Assembly (NCBI GenBank): GCA_025667525.1
Contig: CM046882.1
Coordinates: forward strand, 503,696,792-503,760,791
Direction: 5' to 3'
DNA: 64,000 nucleotides
Source: Glebionis coronaria
Lineage: Eukaryota; Streptophyta; Magnoliopsida; Asterales; Asteraceae
Part shown: positions 56,301 to 64,000 of the stretch, piece by piece
How positions within the stretch are numbered: position 1 is the first letter of the stretch
Layout of the letters: each line of letters starts with the position of its first letter
Notes under the pieces: generated by a model
Told to the model about the DNA's origin: nothing
The model's database searches: none
Seen by the model: only the letters and a program-made list of their open reading frames with translations
Made by a program: the position numbers and the translations under genes

Positions 56301-56945
56301 ACAGGGGTGGCAATACCCTGTTAACACTCAGCATACTTTGGACATGCCATTTGTGTGTTCGAGACTATGAAGAAAAAGGAAACTGTTTTGACAACTGTTT
56401 CCTTAAAGAATAATGGAAGACTACCAAGAATAGAAGGACATCATGTGACTGATGTGGGAACTTGTAAAAGCTTGTGTAGTCACCATCAAGTACTATTTAG
56501 GTCAATCTCGTAACACTATAAATAGGATGTGTATCCATGCATTAATGTTTAACACTTTGAGATATTCATAACATTATTGCATATAACTTAGTGAATCAAA
56601 CAGCTACGACTGTATTCATAAGTTAGGGTTTATAGTTGTTCAAAGTGTGCACAACACATTGTCATCAAACTATGTTATCCATAACACTTGTAATTCTTTA
56701 TTATACAATAATAAGATTACGTTTGAAAAGTAATACCTTGTGTTGATTTTGTTAGATTAGGGTTTATTGCATTGATTAGGGACTTTCAAATAATCACACG
56801 TACTACATAAATAAAACATTAGATTGTTTACCTTCGAAAGAGGACATGCATAGTAAAGTTTACCAAAGCTATGAGGTCGATATGAATGTCTCAACACTAT
56901 ATATCCCTTTCCACATCGACACTTATAAGCTTCAAGTGAATCCAT
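44307..56945 (-). CDS. GRF-type zinc-finger protein gene, intron holds a retrotransposon
   Basis: Exon 1 is 56945-56832 (38 codons, ATG at 56945), ending AAG|GTAAAC. Exon 2 is about 44606-44307 (99 codons plus TAG). Exon 1 reads Y-K-C-R-C-G-K-G then F-G-K-L-Y-Y-A-C-P, and exon 2 opens with D-Y-G-C-K-Y-F-K-W. Together these are the C-x-C, C, C-x-x-F-x-W pattern of a GRF zinc finger, a nucleic-acid-binding fold. A Ser/Pro linker and a predicted coiled-coil C-terminus follow (about 137 residues in all). The original intron was about 78 bp; it now contains a 12.1-kb copia element. At the phase-0 position the acceptor reads TTTGTAA instead of TTTGTAG, so splicing may be lost even without the insertion. 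The gene sits inside CACTA-like repeats, so it may be transposon-borne. Function in the plant is unknown. Confidence 0.6.
44647..45390 (+). repeat. Sirevirus 5' LTR (744 bp)
   Basis: It runs from TGTTGGGAATC to GGGACTTTCA. The first bases form an inverted repeat (GGGAATCTAA with TTAGATTCCC). A TATA-like CTATAAATAGG near 45118-45128 is the likely promoter. ORFs inside are shadows. Confidence 0.92.
45393..45404 (+). promoter_or_regulatory. Primer-binding site (initiator tRNA-Met)
   Basis: TGGTATCAGAGC lies two bases after the 5' LTR, the standard copia primer site complementary to the 3' end of tRNA-iMet. Confidence 0.92.
45465..47985 (+). pseudogene. Sirevirus gag (broken)
   Basis: The ATG at 45465 (context CACCATGCC) opens a Ser/Pro/Asn-rich start, then the copia gag core ([18 protein letters not shown]). 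An extra base near 46145 shifts the frame. The zinc knuckle [14 protein letters not shown] follows at about 46452-46493. Then comes a long Lys/Glu-rich coiled-coil region with further breaks near 46833 and a stop at 46945-46947. Two more Cys/His clusters at about 47662-47700 and 47800-47890 precede the protease. A long gag with several zinc knuckles is usual for Sireviruses. Confidence 0.85.
48005..51352 (+). pseudogene. Sirevirus pol: protease, integrase, RT, RNase H (broken)
   Basis: The protease opens with [11 protein letters not shown] (about 48032-48066). A frameshift follows. The integrase has [10 protein letters not shown] (zinc region), [14 protein letters not shown] and, after a stop at 48789-48791, [11 protein letters not shown] stop lies at 49206-49208. 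The reverse transcriptase runs from about 49840, with [20 protein letters not shown] and the catalytic Y-V-D-D at 50397-50408. RNase H has Y-S-D-S-D-Y-A-G and a stop at 50944-50946, then [15 protein letters not shown]. After a frameshift near 51258 it ends D-D-I-F-T-K-P-L to a stop at 51350-51352. Reverse transcriptase itself is uninterrupted (466 codons open). Confidence 0.9.
51570..51702 (+). promoter_or_regulatory. TATA box and CT-rich leader before the third ORF
   Basis: A TATATATATAT tract is at about 51577-51587, followed by a pyrimidine-rich leader (CTCTTCTCTCGTCTC, then CTCTCTCTAAGG) and the ATG at 51703 in context CCATGGCG. TATA plus Y-patch-like leader is the normal plant Pol II promoter layout. 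Promoter activity is inferred. Confidence 0.5.
51703..55855 (+). CDS. Sirevirus third ORF (envelope-like/accessory), spliced, one internal stop
   Basis: Exon 1 is 51703-52845 and ends CAG|GTAATC. The intron is 52846-53578 (ends TTTGCAG). Exon 2 is 53579-55855, and the junction keeps the frame. Total about 1,139 codon positions. The only break is a TGA at 52354-52356. The N-terminal part (about 220 residues) looks folded, with [11 protein letters not shown] and [10 protein letters not shown]. The middle is a Lys/Ser/Thr-rich region. Exon 2 begins acidic, then has a long charged region with R-K-R-Q-R and A-A-K-K-L-K-F (possible nuclear signals) and a coiled-coil stretch rich in Glu/Lys (about 54995-55170). 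I see no signal peptide or membrane segment, so envelope is a positional label from SIRE1 and not supported by sequence. No known domain was recognised. Confidence 0.7.
52846..53578 (+). other. Intron of the third ORF
   Basis: It is bounded by CAG|GTAATC and TTTGCAG|GCT, is phase 0 on both sides, and is free of long frames. It carries the hairpin repeat array. Its ends and phase are seen; that it is spliced is inferred. Confidence 0.65.
53141..53550 (+). repeat. Four tandem 107-bp units with hairpins in the intron
   Basis: Units start at 53141, 53248, 53355 and 53460 (GAGTCCCAAAGG, last one GAATCCCAAGG). Each has a short palindrome (CCAAAGG, short spacer, CCTTTTGG), then GCTGAATAATCAC, CAGCTTTCCTAGGGGCAGCG and GGCGATC. 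Inner units are closest to each other. Confidence 0.85.
56034..56044 (+). promoter_or_regulatory. Polypurine tract
   Basis: AGGGGGAGAT lies just before the 3' LTR start. It primes plus-strand synthesis in this class. Confidence 0.85.
56045..56788 (+). repeat. Sirevirus 3' LTR (744 bp)
   Basis: It has the same limits as the 5' LTR except that the first dinucleotide is TA (TATTGGGAATC) rather than TG. It is followed by the target duplication AATAA. Confidence 0.92.
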
Positions 56946-57039
56946 CTTATGCAAAATCGGGTGGTGGTGGTGGTGAGTTTGGTATGAGAGGATAACAGTT
57001 TGTGAGGATAAGAGCTACCATAAATAAAGATAAAAATTT

Positions 57040-57142
57040 AGGGTCGACACATTTAGGGACGACTTAGTCGACCCTAGCTTTCCCGCAAACATTTTCCCGC
57101 CAGCATTTACCGCCAACATTTCTCGCCAAATTTAGGCTTTCC
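57040..57142. repeat. CACTA-type subterminal repeats and CCCGCCAACATT motifs
   Basis: TTTAGGGTCGAC and TTTAGGGACGACTTAGTCG lie upstream of the GRF gene's first exon, matching the units at 43175-43610. They are followed by four variants of TTCCCGCCAACATT. This places the GRF gene between two blocks of the same repeat. Confidence 0.6.
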
Positions 57143-57444
57143 CGTATAACCGTAACATATCGACTCATCAGTTGAACCTCTAACGTATAACCTTTGTATA
57201 ATAACATGCGTTTCCCTGCTTAAGCTCAGTATTTTTTGGTTTAATGGTCACCTCAGAGCAATAATAACATATTGTCTTACACTCTTACTGTATAATCATA
57301 ATTAGTTTTGTATTAATGACAATTGACTAATACCCATCTTCTAACGCATTTTCTATTCAATCAAGTTACTAATGAATTATTTTATCAAATTATTTCCAAA
57401 CTATAACTATCTTTGAGACATACAATGACTTAATACACAATCAT

Positions 57445-60400
57445 AACATATCGACTCATCAGTTAAACATATAACGTATAACCCTAGCATATCGACTCAT
57501 CAGTTGAACCTCTAACGTATAACCCTAGCATATCGACTCATCAGTTGAACCTATAACGTATAACCGTAACATATCGAATCATCAGTCTAATCTCTAACGT
57601 ATAACCTTAGCATATCGACTCATCAGTTTAATCTCAAACGTATAACCCTAGCATATCGACTCATCATTTGAACCTATAACATATAACCGTAACATATCGA
57701 CTCATCAGTTTAACCTCTAACGTATAACCCTAGCATATCGACTAATCAGTTGAACCTCTAACGTATAACCCTAGCATATCGACTCATCAATTTAACCTAT
57801 AACGTATAACCCTAGCATATCGACTCATCAGTTTAACCTATAACGTATAACCCTAGCATGTCGACTCATCAGTTGAACCTATAACATATAACCGTAACAT
57901 ATCGACTCATCAGTTTAACCTCTAACATATAACCCTAGCATATCGACTCATCATTTGAACCTCTAACGTATAACCCTAGCAAATCGACTCATCAGTTTAA
58001 CCTATAACGTATAACCCTAGCATATCGACTCATCAGTTTAACCGATAACGTATAACCCTAGCATATCGACTCATCAATTGAACATATAACGTATAACCGT
58101 AACATATCGACTCATCAGTTGAACCTCTAACGTATAACCCTAGCATATCGAATCATCAATTGAACCTCTAACGTATAACCCTATCATATCGACTCAACAG
58201 TTGAACCTATAACGTATAACCGTAATATATCAACTCATCAGTTGAACCTCTAACGTATAACCGTAGCATATTGACTCATCAGTTGAACCTCTAACGTATA
58301 ACCGTAACATATCGACTCATCAGTTGAACCTCTAACGTATAACCGTAGAATATCGACTCATCAGTTGAACCTCTAACGTATAACCCTAGCATATCGACTC
58401 ATCAGTTGAACCTCTAACGTATAACTGTAACATATCGACTCATCAGTTGAACCTCTAACGTATAACCCTAGCATATCGACTCATCAGTTTAACCTCGAAC
58501 GTATAACCCTAGCATATTGACTCATCAGTTGAAACTCTAACGTATAATCCTAGCGTATCGACTCATCAGTTGAACCTCTAACATATAACCCTAGCATATC
58601 GACTCATCAGTTGAACCTCTAACGTATAACCCTAGCATATCGACTCATCAGTTTAAACTATAACGTATAACTCTAGCATATTGACTCATCAGTTGAACCT
58701 ATAACGTATAAACGTAACATATCGACTCATCAGTTGAACCTCTAACATATAACCCTAGCATATCGACTAATCAGTTGAATCTCTAACGTATAACCCTAGC
58801 ATATCGACTCATCAGTTGAACCTCTAACGTATAACCCTAACATATTGACTCATCAGTTTAACCTATAACGTATAACCCTAGCATATCGACTCATCAGTTG
58901 AACATATAACGTATAACCGTAACATATCGACTCATCAGTTTAACCTCTTACGTATAACCCTAGCATATCGACTCATCAATTGAACCTCTAACGTATAACC
59001 CTAGCATATCGACTCATAATTTGAACCTATAACGGATAACCGTAACATATCGACTCAACAGTTGAACCTCTAACGTATAACCGTAGCATATCGACTCGTC
59101 AGTTGAACCTCTAACGTATAACCGTAACATATCGACTCATCACTTGAACCTTTAACGTATAACCGTAGCATATCGACTCATCAGTTGAACCTCTAACATA
59201 TAACCCTAGCATATCGACTCATCAGTTGAACCTCTAACGTATAACCCTAGCATATCGACTCATCAGTTTAACCTATAACATATAACCTTATCATATCGAC
59301 TCATCATTTGAACCTCTAACGTATAACCCTAGCATATCGACTCATCAGTTTAACCTATAACGTATAACACTAGCATATCGACTCATCAGTTTAACCGATA
59401 ACGTATAACCCTAGCATATCGACTCATCAGTTGAACATATAACGTATAACCGTAACATATCGACTCATCAGTTGAACCTCTAACGTATAACCCTAGCATA
59501 TCGACTCATCAATTGAACCTCTAACATATAACCCTATCATATCGACTCAACAGTTGAACCTATAACGTATAACCGTAACATATCAACTCATCAGTTGAAC
59601 CTCTAACGTATAACCGTAGCATATTGACTCATCAGTTGAACCTCTAACGTATAACCGTAACATATCGACTCATCAGTTGAACCTATAACGTATAACCGTA
59701 GCATATCGACTCATCAGTTGAACCTCTAACATATAACCCTAGCATATCGACTCATCAGTTGAACCTCTAACGTATAACCGTAACATATCGACTCATCAGT
59801 TGAACCGCTAACGTATAACCCTAGCATATCGACTCATCAGTTTAACCTCTAACGTATAACCCTAGCATATTGACTCCTCAGTTGAAACTCTAACGTATAA
59901 TCCTAGCGTATCGACTCATCAGTTGAACCTCTAGCATATAACCCTAGCGTATCGACTCATCAGTTGAACCTCTAACGTATAACCCTAGCATATCGACTCA
60001 TCAGTTGAACATATAACGTATAACCCTAGCATATCGACTCATCGGTTTAACCTATAACGTATAACCCTATCATATCGACTCATCAGTTGAACCTATAACG
60101 TATAACCGTAACATATCGACTCATCAGTTGAACCTCTAACGTGTAACCCTAGCATATCGACTCACAATTGAACCTCTAACGTATAACCCTAGCATATCGA
60201 CTCATCAGTTGAACCTCTAACGTATACCCCTAACATATCGACTCATCAGTTTAACCTATAACGTATAACCCTAGCATATCGACTCATCAGTTGAACATAT
60301 AACGTATAACCGTAACATATCGACTCATCAGTTTAACCTCTAACGTATAACCCTAGCATATCGACTCATCAATTGAACCTCTAACGTATAACCCTAGCAT

Positions 60401-60697
60401 ATCGACTCATAAGTTGAACCTATAACGGATAACCGTAACATATCGACTCAACAGTTGAACCTTTAACGTATAACCGTAGCATATCGACTCGTCAGTTGAA
60501 CCTCTAACGTATAACCATAACATATCGACTCATCACTTGAACCTCTAACGTATAACCGTAGCATATCGACTCATCAGTTGAACCTCTAACGTATAACCCT
60601 AGCATATCGACTCATCAGTTGAACCTCTAACGTATAACCGTAACATATCGACTCATCAGTTGAACCTCTAACGTATAACCGTAGCATATCGACTCAT
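57445..60697. repeat. 41-bp minisatellite, about 79 copies, higher-order period 1353 bp
   Basis: The consensus monomer is CATATCGACTCATCAGTTGA followed by ACCTCTAACGTATAACCCTAG. Variants alternate between CCCTAGC and CCGTAAC, and between GTTGAACCTCT and GTTTAACCTAT. Rare variants recur exactly 1353 bp apart (33 monomers): ACCGATAACG at 58041 and 59394, and GAAACTCTAA with AATCCTAGCG at 58531 and 59884. One isolated monomer at about 57143-57190 precedes a 250-bp non-repeat spacer. Confidence 0.95.
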
Positions 60698-62842
60698 CAG
60701 TATTTCTCAATTGTTATTATTACAAACTAAGTATAACGTATATTTTAATATTAATTATTCATTTTTATTATTAACTTTTATTATTTGTTTTATTACATAA
60801 AAGGTGTAATGCAAAAATATATGAAAAACACTTAGAGACGATGTAAAACCCGTATTTAAAATCCCCGAGTATTAAATACGCGTAGTCTCAGCTTTAACTT
60901 TAACTAAACGTTAATATTAAATATGGAGTCTCAGTTATTCAAATATTACAACAAAATAATTATTCAACAAATAATTATTAAGTCTCAGAAAACATTATGT
61001 ATGTAGTATGTATTTACAGAAATGAGTTTTACGTTTCAGAAATTTAAAAAAAAAACAAGTATAGCGCGAAATAAATAAGTAGCATTTATAAACAAGAATG
61101 AATTCTCTTTTAAATTGGCATTCATATATTTTCTTTCAATACTATGACATACCAAACCAAAAATAAAGTAGAGACTTTGTGAAATTTTAGAACAGTTTGA
61201 CAAATAAATAAGAAAGTTTGACTAATTTGAAAACATATTCCGGTTTAATCGAAAGTTTGTTTAACATCTTTCTTTTATATATTACATGTCCTCATTCGTG
61301 TGAATCTCACAAAAGCATTAAACAAAATAATGTAAGCCTCAAATATGTTTACATGAAGAAAGTGAGCATGTGACAGTAGCAAACGTGGGTGGACTTTATA
61401 TCCGAATTACGGGTTGTGAATGTTTCGGTAGATGATTTTGAGTTTGTCCCTCTTGGTTTTTTATTGGGGTTACGTCTTAAAGATACAAGTTCTAGTTTAG
61501 TTGGGGTTGCGGTTTGTTTGCATTCGATTGGTTTCGGTTGTTTCGGTTGTGTCTGAGTTAAAGTGTTGGTTTTGTGATCATGTCGCGGTTCGATTTTCAT
61601 CTTGGTTTATCCGGTATGGCTAGGAGGTAACCTCGAATCCTATTTACATTTCGATTTTAGTACTAATATTTGTTCATCGTTGATAAATTATATTGTCGTG
61701 AAACATGTCGCCGAAATTGATATAAAATATTATTATCAGTAATCGTCGCAAAGGTCGCATGATTTGTGATAAGGCGGTAGATAAATGGAAACATATCAAC
61801 CGTAAACGATAGAATCAGTTTCACATCGGTAACTTCTTTTTCATTTGACACAGAATCCTTGCGTAAAATAAATACCAAGTTGGTCTATGTTATATGATAG
61901 TTTGAAAATGATGCAGATATAAAATAAGTTTGCATGGTCTTTGTGTTAGTTATGTACGCAGCAATAAAGAAAGGGTTATTGTATATTTTGTTTATGGTGA
62001 ATGAGTTAACATATGTAAGATAACATCAATTTGTATGGGGATTAAAACAGAATGAATGCCACATTGTCAAATATGTTTGGCTTATTTGATTTTTTTGGCT
62101 TAATTAATTCTGGCTTATTGTTCCATGACTTATTTAAAATTGATTTTCAAGTTTATGGAGAAGTTTAATTATCATGCTTTATTGATTAATAATCAGTTAA
62201 ACCATGTTATATTACTAATTAATAATTAAGTATAAGATTACGACATGTTATAGTATTTTAATTTAATAAACTTTACTATATGACACCATGACTTCTAAAT
62301 TGTGAATATTAAGCACTAGCTTATACTTTTTAAGGAAACTTACTTTTTTGGAAACCTTCTATTTTTGGAAACCTTCTATTTTTAGAAAGTTACTTATTAT
62401 GATACAACAATATAATGATACAAGGATACAGGAAATACACTAATCAGAAAATACATGAGAACAATCAGAGTTACAAGATTATACACGAAACAGTAAAACA
62501 ATACAAGAACATAATAAATCGAGTTAAGAATAGATAAGAATCAAAAACAGTAAACAGTAATCAGACAGCTTATCACGCGTCCGTTATTTATGTAGTAACC
62601 GTGAAGTCGAAGTAGATCTTTCAGCTTTTATTCTTATTTTATTCTGGACTCGAGGTACGGATTTCCCGTCCTTTCAGTAAGGACTTCCTTTTTATGCATG
62701 ATTAGGATTTTCCGTCTACAGCCAAATGTTTTCCCCAGTACATGTGATAGATTATAAGAAATTATTTAAATAACTAAGATATTACCTGAGCATTATATAC
62801 AAGCATGACCAGTTTATGTACTAGTTACGGAGGTACCGTAAC
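60698..62842. other. AT-rich region, no recognisable gene
   Basis: Short minus-strand frames at 61349-61600 and 61663-61878 show no family signature. A threefold 17-bp repeat (GGAAACCTTCTATTTTT) is at about 62349-62385. Confidence 0.4.
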
Positions 62843-63391
62843 TAGGGGTGGCAATTTCTGACCCGACACGAAACCCGACCTGAAACCGACACGAAAATTA
62901 ACAGGTTCGGGTTGAATATATCGAATCTTAGGTCAGGTTTGGGTCGACCTATCTGACCCATTTATTAAACAGGTTAGGTTTGGGTTGGAAAAAAATTAAG
63001 CAGGTCGACCCGACAACCCGTTTAAGATTTTTTTCCTTATATTAAAAATGAATAATATTTTACCATACGTGTTAACTAGGTTAAACAGACCGAACATAAA
63101 GACATTTAACATGCTTAACACATGTAATGTGCCTACGTTTATATATAAAACTTGTTAAATGGATCAATATATAAACCCGTTTAACTTATTCAACCTATGT
63201 AACATATTTAACGCCAACCCAAATATATACATAGGTTAAATGGGTTAGGTTCGGGTTATATGTAAACGGGTTAGGGTTGACATAACTGACCCGGTTATTT
63301 AAATGGGTTAGGTTTGGGTTGGGATTTTCTGACCCGCCAACCTGACAACCCGAACCCGCTAACCCGAACCTGACACGAATTGCCACCCCTA
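62843..63391. mobile_element. hAT-type MITE, 549 bp, with intact 8-bp TSD
   Basis: TIRs are TAGGGGTGGCAATTTCTG and the complement of TAGGGGTGGCAATTCGTG. A perfect duplication ACCGTAAC is at 62835-62842 and 63392-63399. The interior consists of repeated GACCCG, GGGTTAGGTTCGGGTT and AACCCGTTTAAC phrases. No transposase. The 73-codon minus frame at 63195-63416 is low-complexity. Confidence 0.92.
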
Positions 63392-63399
63392 ACCGTAAC

Positions 63400-64000
63400 C
63401 ATGGCACTAGAGGCACCGGTGTCGTGACTCACATGCAGGAGAGTGATATCCTGCATCGTCCCACACAGCTCAGTTTGGCCATTTTATCAGGATTTTTAGT
63501 GGGGCGTATGGATGCATCCTAGTCTTATCAGTTTACAGTTATCAGGGTAAATGTGGTGTGTGCTCTACATCCTTCACATTGGAGCTGATCCCTCCACCCA
63601 GCACAGTATTTAGAGGTCACCCCTCTATAGTTATTTAGAGGTCACCCCTCTACAGCATGACGAGGTCACCCCTCCAGTTATTCATGCACCGTTGTTACAG
63701 CATATGACCTATATAAGCTCTGGCAATTAAAATACAGTAAATGCATGTTTTCAGATTTAACAGATAACAGTTCAGCTTTATTATTTATAAATCAGAGTTT
63801 ACAGATTATATACAGATTTCCGCTGAAACTTTACTTATCAGTCTTACAGCTCCATTATTTTATCATCTGCTTCATTTCAGTAACTCCTTATCATGCTTTA
63901 TATCCGTTCACTGAGCGTTATGCTCAGCCGTAGTTCTTTCATGTTCTAACGGCATGTACACCAGGACGCTCTTAGGATTTCTGAGAGCATGTGCATTGAA
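63400..64000. other. Unassigned sequence at window end, possible LTR piece
   Basis: It is less AT-rich than its neighbours. It contains a motif GAGGTCACCCCTC three times (63614-63675) and a TATA-like CCTATATAAGC at 63709-63719. Together with the DNA before the hAT MITE it may be one retrotransposon LTR cut by the window edge, but no partner repeat or coding region is visible. Confidence 0.3.

Larger units (their letters stand above)
44647..56788 (+). mobile_element. Sirevirus-like Ty1/copia retrotransposon, complete with third ORF
   Basis: Two 744-bp LTRs, a primer site complementary to initiator tRNA-Met, gag, pol in copia order (protease, integrase, reverse transcriptase, RNase H), a long third ORF after pol, and a polypurine tract before the 3' LTR. 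A 5-bp target duplication AATAA is present at 44642-44646 and 56789-56793. The LTRs differ at about eleven positions by my own reading, so the insertion is young. The extra ORF and the reverse-transcriptase block [10 protein letters not shown] fit the Sirevirus (SIRE/Maximus) lineage. Gag and pol contain several frameshifts and stops, so this copy is probably not self-sufficient. Confidence 0.92.

Noticed and set aside
57445..60697. CRISPR-like array of regular repeats
   Set aside because: There are no unique spacers: the 41-bp units are contiguous and vary all along their length. It is a eukaryotic minisatellite.
57445..60697. Interstitial telomere repeat
   Set aside because: The AACCCTA core occurs once per 41-bp monomer and never in the tandem 7-bp form.
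61349..61878. Possible short minus-strand genes
   Set aside because: Low-information frames in AT-rich DNA with no family signature and no promoter or splice evidence.

Overview
The window is plant nuclear DNA dominated by transposable elements. This rests on several lines: exon-intron genes with GT/AG borders; a PHO2-family (UBC23-26 type) E2 ubiquitin-conjugating enzyme gene; a plant-type HMG-CoA reductase fragment; a GRF zinc-finger gene; and Ty3/gypsy (Athila/Tat-like), Ty1/copia (Sirevirus-like), LINE, hAT, PIF/Harbinger, CACTA-like and Helitron-like sequences. An Asteraceae source is my guess from the look of the repeats and of the copia third ORF; the sequence alone does not prove it.

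Layout. 1-710: 3' end of an E2 gene (copy 1). 1147-1530: a Harbinger-type MITE rich in hairpins. 1.5-8.9 kb: AT-rich DNA with a decayed LINE (split by a hAT MITE), a local duplication and Helitron-like termini. 8903-36225: a second E2 copy, now a pseudogene. Its first exon holds a LINE and its first intron holds a Harbinger-type MITE. That MITE is split by a 24.7-kb Athila-like element (A, 9501-34201), which is itself split by a second, non-autonomous gypsy element (B, 18130-31865). 36226-36502: a copia LTR piece joined to an orphan E2 exon. 37905-40506: the only E2 copy that reads intact (544 codons, catalytic Cys present). 40636-42322: copia LTR plus RNase H remnant. 42742-43157: HMG-CoA reductase 3' fragment. 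From 43158: a CACTA-like terminus and subterminal repeats, a 21-bp AT-rich tandem array, and a GRF zinc-finger gene whose roughly 78-bp intron contains a complete 12.1-kb Sirevirus-like element (44647-56788, TSD AATAA). 57.1-60.7 kb: a 41-bp minisatellite with a 33-monomer higher-order period. 60.7-64.0 kb: AT-rich DNA with a clean hAT MITE (8-bp TSD).

Most interesting points. The E2 genes form a head-to-tail tandem cluster in which one copy was stretched across about 27 kb by four layers of insertion. Element B has the order LTR-internal-LTR-internal fragment and lacks a TSD, which implies recombination plus a deletion that also removed the middle of element A's gag. The Sirevirus-like element carries a third ORF with its own plant-like TATA box and CT-rich leader and an in-phase intron that contains four copies of a 107-bp hairpin repeat. 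The minisatellite shows long-range block duplication.

Only the E2 copy at 37905-40506, and possibly the GRF gene, look like candidates for expressed host genes. The retroelement reading frames carry stops and frameshifts. No rRNA gene, true tRNA gene or CRISPR array was seen.
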